Shown: positions 61,647-64,000 of the stretch, piece after piece
Layout of the letters: every line of letters starts with the position of its first letter
How positions within the stretch are numbered: position 1 is the first letter of the stretch
Assembly: GCF_051991245.1 (NCBI RefSeq)
Contig: NC_135413.1
Location: 28,087,362 to 28,151,361 of the forward strand
From: Festucalex cinctus
Taxonomy: Eukaryota > Chordata > Actinopteri > Syngnathiformes > Syngnathidae
DNA length: 64,000 nucleotides
Reading direction: 5' to 3'
Program-made: the position numbers and the translations under genes
Notes under the pieces: model-generated
Told to the model about the DNA's origin: nothing
The model's database searches: none
The model's input: the letters and a program-made list of their open reading frames with translations, nothing else

Positions 61647-63350
61647 TCTCCACTTCGAGACAGGAACGTCAAGGTATTACGTACATAAAAAAAAATGTTT
61701 AGATGTTAGTCATTATTTTGGTGACATGTCACTTCATCAACAAGGTCAATGATGTCTGAAATCATCAAATATATGAAGATTGAAAAAGTCTACACACCCC
61801 TGTTTAAATGCCAGCTTTTCGTGCTACAAAGAAAGAATTTAAAACAATAAAATTCTAAAACTACATTAAAATGAAATCTTTTCAACAAAGGCAATTAAAA
61901 CTAAAATAATCTGGTTGCAAAAGTGTGCATACCCTCCTGTAAACTGTGTTCAAAATAAACAAATGACATTCAAACTCGTGTTACATGGCAATCATCACAT
62001 ACCTTGCCACCATTTTTACTGCCTCAAATTCCCCCCAAATAAAGGTCAGATGTTCTAGTTGGCTTTTGCAGCCATTTTTGTGCAACATTTTACAGCACAA
62101 GGAATAATCTGCAGAGCATCAGAGGGTAGGGAATTATGAACCGCTCAAATTAGCAGTCAGTGTTAGCACATCTTCTTCAGGCTTCTGCAAGAGGAAAAAA
62201 AAAAAAAGGCAGAAATCGCCTACTAGAACATCTGAACTTCAGTTGGTGTTAATCAAAGGGACTTTAAATGGAGGCAGGTGTGTGATGAATCCAATTTAAA
62301 AGTTTAAAAATGTTTTATCATGGTCATGGTCTCATTTGTTTTATATAATGTCAGAAAAAAATAGCAATTGGAAAGGGGGTGTGTTGACTTTTTATATCAA
62401 CTGTACTGAGTTTACTGTATTCATGTGAAATGCTTTTTATTATTATTATTTTTTTACCCTATAAATTCTAAGCATGTTTTTCATTCTATGGTGTGAAGAT
62501 TAGGAAATGCGCCGACTGTCTTGGATGAAATAAAAAAAACAAAAAAAACAACTATCCACCCAAACAAAAATCAATGAAAATATTTTCCTCTGTACAATAC
62601 TGTATTTACTTTAAAGAGATACAAGAGGTCTGAGCCAGAGCACCAGCAAACGTTTTTAAATAATCAGTAACGAAAAATGAGAATTTCGGAAAAAACAAAC
62701 GAACAAAAAAAATCCTGTACAAAGATACATAATACAATAATTTGATAAAAGCCATAATTTTAACTCTTATACACAAATATACACTTGTGTACTCAGGATA
62801 CATGTTGAAGGCAGCGAGAACAGCATACATAGAACAACACTGTCTTGAGTGTAAAAAAAAAAAAAAAAAAAAAACGAGATCCATGTGTTTATAATGAACG
62901 CCTAAGAGAAGCACCATTTCGTGTCGTCATGTTTTTTTTTTTTTTCTGCTCTTTTGTTTCTCCCTTCTAATCAGCACCATGTCACTGCGGGGCCCCCGGC
63001 TGGGTGGGCTGGCGCCAACGCATGCCAACGAGCGCGCACGTGATAAGCGGCGCTCAGTTGAGTCTCCCCGCAGCATTAGACTAAATACGCGCGTTGGCGC
63101 TGACGCACCAGCAGGTGGGAAAAAAAAAAAAAAAGAAGAAAAAAAACGGGTGAAAGTATCAACACTATCGTACCGGCTTCCATGGTCTGCGCTGCCAGGA
63201 GGCGGAGCCTACGCAGGGCTGCAGGTTGCACTGCTCCATGTCCAGCGGCTTGTCCAGGATGTCGCAGTTGTAGTCGTTGAGAGGCTCGCCGCTGGGCCTC
63301 TGGCACACCACCAGGCGAGTTCGCCGTCCTCCTCCGCAGCTCTGAGTGCA
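35353..63350 (-). CDS. adamts9/adamts20: GON-domain ADAMTS (ADAMTS9/ADAMTS20 type), 3' 12 exons, 544 aa
   Basis: This is the C-terminal part of a secreted zinc metalloprotease that acts on extracellular-matrix proteoglycans; the catalytic domain lies beyond the right edge. Exons, 5' to 3': 63350-63174, 49257-49090, 46333-46160, 42937-42767, 42670-42467, 40864-40735, 38853-38759, 38693-38599, 37685-37552, 35776-35685, 35608-35504 and 35442-35353 (stop TGA). All phases agree. The first six exons each encode one thrombospondin type 1 repeat (CTQSCGGG, CSVTCGRG, CSVTCGLG, CNATCGGG, CSASCGVG and CSQTCGSG starts). The last six encode the GON domain, including DGEYYLKVKSR, KEYVTL, DNYSEVYG, ECPYNGSRR, DYTAAGY, FATAGDCYSAAKCPQG, SQGNY and RCGGFCGKC. 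Only ADAMTS9 and ADAMTS20 among vertebrate ADAMTSs carry GON; I cannot decide between them from this part. The donor after 42767 (GTTCGA) is non-consensus. Confidence 0.9.
36170..36711. mobile_element. TTAA-ended MITE, family C, copy 3
   Basis: It is bounded by TTAACTCATTCAAACCC and GGTGAGAATGAGTTAA. The interior shares CTAGAGCATACAGAAGGCT and AATGCTAATTGCAAAACGG with the copy at 41850-42335. It lies in the intron between GON exons 35776 and 37552. Confidence 0.75.
38030..38571. mobile_element. hAT-like MITE with perfect 8-bp target duplication
   Basis: The left terminus is TAGGGATAGACCGATTATCG, and the right terminus, read inversely, is TAGAGATAGACCGATAAGG. GTTTAGAG is duplicated exactly at 38022-38029 and 38572-38579. 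The interior carries many ATCGGC words and a long poly(A) near 38380-38420. It has no coding capacity. The element ends 20 bases from the GON exon boundary at 38599, just inside the intron next to the splice donor. Confidence 0.9.
39129..39222 (+). repeat. Dispersed fish repeat (copy of 1985-2098)
   Basis: It contains CACAAGGGTCGCGGGGGGTG and GGGCAGTAGGCGGG, as in the copy at 1985-2098. Intronic in the ADAMTS gene. Confidence 0.7.
39598..39800. repeat. Partial family C element
   Basis: It matches the right-hand interior of the copy at 41850-42335: ATGCTAATTGCTGCAAAACG, AATCTTTCTTTTG, GTTCCATG and CAGTCAAAATCCAGTAAAAC. The TTAA-ended termini are missing. Confidence 0.7.
40340..40600. promoter_or_regulatory. 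GC-rich unique island in an ADAMTS intron
   Basis: This CpG-containing, non-repetitive block lies just upstream on the plus side of the exon at 40735-40864. It has open frames on both strands but no domain, and no paired splice sites in either. It could be an intronic enhancer; the evidence is compositional only. Confidence 0.2.
41850..42335. mobile_element. TTAA-ended MITE, family C, copy 4
   Basis: It is bounded by TTAATTCATTTTCTCCC and GGGAGTGAATGAGTTAA. The interior includes CTAGAGCATACAGAAGGCTT and GGTGGCAGCAGAGCAAAGG. It ends 132 bases from the thrombospondin exon 42467-42670. Confidence 0.8.
43900..44420. other. Intron segment with unique sequence
   Basis: 44090-44400 is moderately GC-rich and non-repetitive, within the 3.2-kb intron between two thrombospondin exons. 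A plus-strand open frame has no domain and no splice support. I cannot assign a role. Confidence 0.3.
45374..46039. mobile_element. hAT non-autonomous element with perfect 8-bp target duplication
   Basis: The ends are CAGGGGTGTCAAACTCA and its inverted partner TGTTTGACACCCCTG. CCGTAGAT flanks both sides exactly (45366-45373 and 46040-46047). Subterminal GGGCCGCAT and GGGCCGTATG motifs are typical of this widespread hAT-type family. There is no intact transposase. It lies in an ADAMTS intron, about 120 bases from the exon 46160-46333. Confidence 0.9.
46860..47345. repeat. AT-rich composite repeat
   Basis: Direct copies of AGTCATTTATTTATTT and TTATTTTGAATT flank the GGGGGCGGTCCTA segment that also occurs at 25700. 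The left and right flanks are related to each other. There is no gene. Confidence 0.6.
49024..49062. repeat. Poly(C) followed by poly(A), 28 bases from an ADAMTS exon
   Basis: A run of about 23 C is followed directly by about 15 A, in the intron immediately downstream, on the transcript strand, of the thrombospondin exon 49090-49257. On the ADAMTS strand it reads poly(T) then poly(G). The length is probably uncertain in the assembly. Confidence 0.9.
50402..50550 (+). repeat. tRNA-derived SINE-like segment
   Basis: It starts with GGCACGGCGGTCTTAGTGGT (A-box-like region), followed by CATCTGCCTTACAGTTCTGA and a decayed B-box region, and ends with GGATTAGCGGTATAGAAAAT and GGATGGATGG. A related fragment with GGTTCAAATCTCC lies at about 49380-49440. 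It is not a functional tRNA. Confidence 0.5.
51915..52270. repeat. Tandem array, about 120-bp period, three units
   Basis: GGGGGGAAAATATTCAGAAAAA recurs at 51937, 52057 and 52179. In between, TTATGTTTTTCTGAGTATTTC and TCTGACATAAAAAAA repeat at the same spacing. Flanking sequence to about 52700 carries further decayed AGAAAAACAGGA words. No coding frame. Confidence 0.85.
53341..53536 (+). promoter_or_regulatory. Candidate promoter and first exon of a nested plus-strand gene
   Basis: A GA/CpG-rich block precedes a TATA-like CTATATG at 53351-53357 and a likely start site about 30 bases on. The putative exon ends at CCCAGTCAG|GTAGGG (53536). It includes a short upstream frame (ATG at 53473, 11 codons). 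It reads away from the ADAMTS promoter, inside an ADAMTS intron. Confidence 0.4.
54086..54128 (+). other. Candidate 43-nt non-coding exon of the nested gene
   Basis: A strong acceptor (CATCTTTTTGTAG) precedes it, and a strong donor (CCACCAG|GTAAGC) follows. It has no ATG. Together with exons at 55201-55236 and 56701-56855, it gives a plausible spliced 5' leader. Confidence 0.45.
55201..55236 (+). other. Candidate 36-nt exon ending in ATG
   Basis: The acceptor CATTAG follows a long poly(T). The exon ends GGCCGCCAAAATG|GTGAGT, so an ATG in good Kozak context forms its last three bases. Joined to the exon at 56701 it reads MYEQARPR and then stops, so it acts as an upstream reading frame. Confidence 0.45.
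55467..55730 (+). repeat. Interspersed repeat, family A, copy 3
   Basis: It shares GACTAAGTGCCATTTCTGG, CCATTGAAAATGAATG, GTAATGTGGAATCAGACGAT and AGTATTATGTGGGAGTTGTT with copies 1 and 2. It is followed directly by a (TA)n tract at 55731-55773. Confidence 0.75.
55731..55773. repeat. (TA)n microsatellite
   Basis: This is a pure AT dinucleotide run at the end of repeat family A copy 3. Confidence 0.95.
56083..56245. repeat. (ATA/AAT)n-rich tract
   Basis: Long AAT trinucleotide runs are mixed with ATAATATAATAATCTA words. The minus-strand poly-Tyr frame here is an artefact. Confidence 0.95.
56721..56855 (+). CDS. N-terminal coding exon of an unrecognised nested gene (45 codons)
   Basis: I do not recognise the protein. 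The exon 56701-56855 has a good acceptor (TTTTCTACCAG) and donor (GTAAGA). The ATG at 56721 opens 45 codons in frame to the donor: MKMKRDGDVRED, then SPERPDPTYVCGEL, then VKTKLPALCEQM. It is basic at the start, then acidic, then a more hydrophobic segment. The next exon would have to start in phase 0; I found none before the window ends, so the gene may extend past 64 kb or the model may be incomplete. The exon lies antisense inside a 13.9-kb ADAMTS intron. Coding status is supported by splice-site pairing with upstream leader exons and by balanced composition, not by homology. Confidence 0.45.
58589..58932. mobile_element. TTAA-ended MITE, family C, copy 5
   Basis: The termini are TTAACTCTTTGACTGCCA and GGCAGTAAAAGAGTTAA, closest to copy 1 at 25232-25613. 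The interior includes an (ATT)n run and CTATGGCCACCAGATGGCAG. No coding capacity. Confidence 0.75.
60570..60860. promoter_or_regulatory. CpG-rich unique island in the ADAMTS intron
   Basis: A non-repetitive block with many CG dinucleotides (GGACGCGACGCGTC, AAGCGTCGTTTCGCCGTCGCC) in otherwise AT-rich intron sequence. No start codon with splice context is apparent on either strand. It could be an enhancer or a minor promoter. Confidence 0.25.
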
Positions 63351-64000
63351 CTGAGGGAGCCAGATGGATGCACGTTAGGGATCTGCCGCTAGCCTCACTT
63401 ACAGTACCATCCACAAAGTACTTGTATACGGATGTACGATACCATTTTTTTTCACTGACAAATCTAGTACAGTCGTTCTTCACCTGGGTTCAATCAACTG
63501 ACTGTTGTGATGGGTAACTATCTCGAGAAAAAAAAAAGTGGTTGAACGAAAACGTGCAATAGGAATTCACATGCATAACGGAACGTATGGTGTTCCACAG
63601 GGTTCAATTACGGGGCCTCTGCTGTTTTCATTATATCTGCTGCCCCTGGATTCCATCTTAATTCAGAAAACAGTAGCTTTGTTGTTTCGAAGCGCTTGAG
63701 TTGAGTGGTGGTAGTATAACATAACTAACTGCATGACTTGCAATGCCAAGTTGAGCAACTCTATTCCAGCACAACTATCTCACAAAACTAACTAAAAATT
63801 GTAAACACTGATGCAGATGATGGTTTGTCGATGTGGCCAACTGCCACAGTATAGCGCCAACTACTGCTGCGGACGACTTACTCAATGTCAGTTTTTTTAT
63901 TTATTAATTTTTTTGAAACCAATTAGTTTTTAGGCCTAGCTGATATGGATTTTATTAGGCGGAAGCCTAAAGTGCTTTTTTTTGTCAGAAGAAAACAAAC
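63351..64000. other. ADAMTS intron to the window edge
   Basis: No further exon of the ADAMTS gene is visible between 63350 and the end. The sequence has no clear repeat except short A/T runs. A degraded reverse-transcriptase-like phrase may be present near 63595-63660 (a frame reading roughly GVPQGSITGPLLFSLYLLPL), typical of LINE elements, but it is too short to classify. Confidence 0.4.

Larger units (their letters stand above)
56856..63173. other. Large ADAMTS intron, right part
   Basis: There is no exon I can support on either strand. It holds poly(C) at 57846-57859, (AAT)n tracts (57918-57934, 58677-58702, 61609-61642), a family C MITE (58589-58932) and T-rich decayed repeats (59460-59700). 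58160-58560 and 60570-60860 are GC-richer, non-repetitive islands. The latter is CpG-rich around GCGGGGACGCGACGCGTC. Confidence 0.5.

Noticed and set aside
62979..63392. 137-codon plus-strand open frame
   Set aside because: It overlaps the thrombospondin exon 63174-63350 in antisense and includes a poly-Lys stretch from an A-run.

Overview
The window is nuclear DNA of a vertebrate, almost certainly a teleost fish. The evidence is split genes with GT-AG introns, three recognisable vertebrate gene families, an AT-rich background crowded with microsatellites, and many non-autonomous DNA transposons of types common in fish (hAT-like elements with 8-bp target duplications, and elements ending in TTAA). 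I cannot name the species. There are no bacterial features, rRNA or tRNA genes, or CRISPR arrays.

Layout. 1-11.7 kb is gene-poor and repeat-rich. It contains a CpG-rich divergent promoter near 6.0-6.1 kb, with a small tentative three-exon gene leaving it on the minus strand (4729-6016) and a possible first exon on the plus strand. 11.8-12.8 kb (+) holds an intact, intronless gene for a CD2/SLAM-type immunoglobulin receptor of 332 residues. 13.2-21.2 kb is intergenic, with a hAT-like element inserted in a (TA)n tract. 21.3-31.4 kb (+) carries an ANKRD26-family coiled-coil gene. I could chain 17 coding exons in frame into 749 residues; only half of the first ankyrin repeat remains. 32.1-63.4 kb (-) is the 3' part of a GON-domain ADAMTS gene (ADAMTS9/ADAMTS20 type). 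It comprises six thrombospondin type 1 repeat exons, six exons covering the GON domain, the stop codon at 35353, and probably a long 3' UTR. The protease half lies beyond the right edge.

Inside the 13.9-kb ADAMTS intron at 49.3-63.2 kb, on the opposite strand, is a chain of promoter-like sequence and four spliced exons (53.4-56.9 kb). It starts an unrecognised protein, and its upstream reading frame ends in an ATGA overlap with the main start codon.

How they relate. The ankrd26-like and adamts genes converge tail to tail, with a repeat-rich gap at 31.4-32.1 kb. The CD2-like receptor acts at the surface of immune cells, the ankrd26-like protein is probably cytoplasmic or membrane-cortical, and the ADAMTS is secreted into the matrix. 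Nothing suggests a shared pathway. No novel multi-gene system is evident. The most unusual points are the intronless CD2-like gene, the loss of ankyrin repeats in the ankrd26-like gene, the nested antisense transcription unit, and several transposon insertions with clear boundaries.
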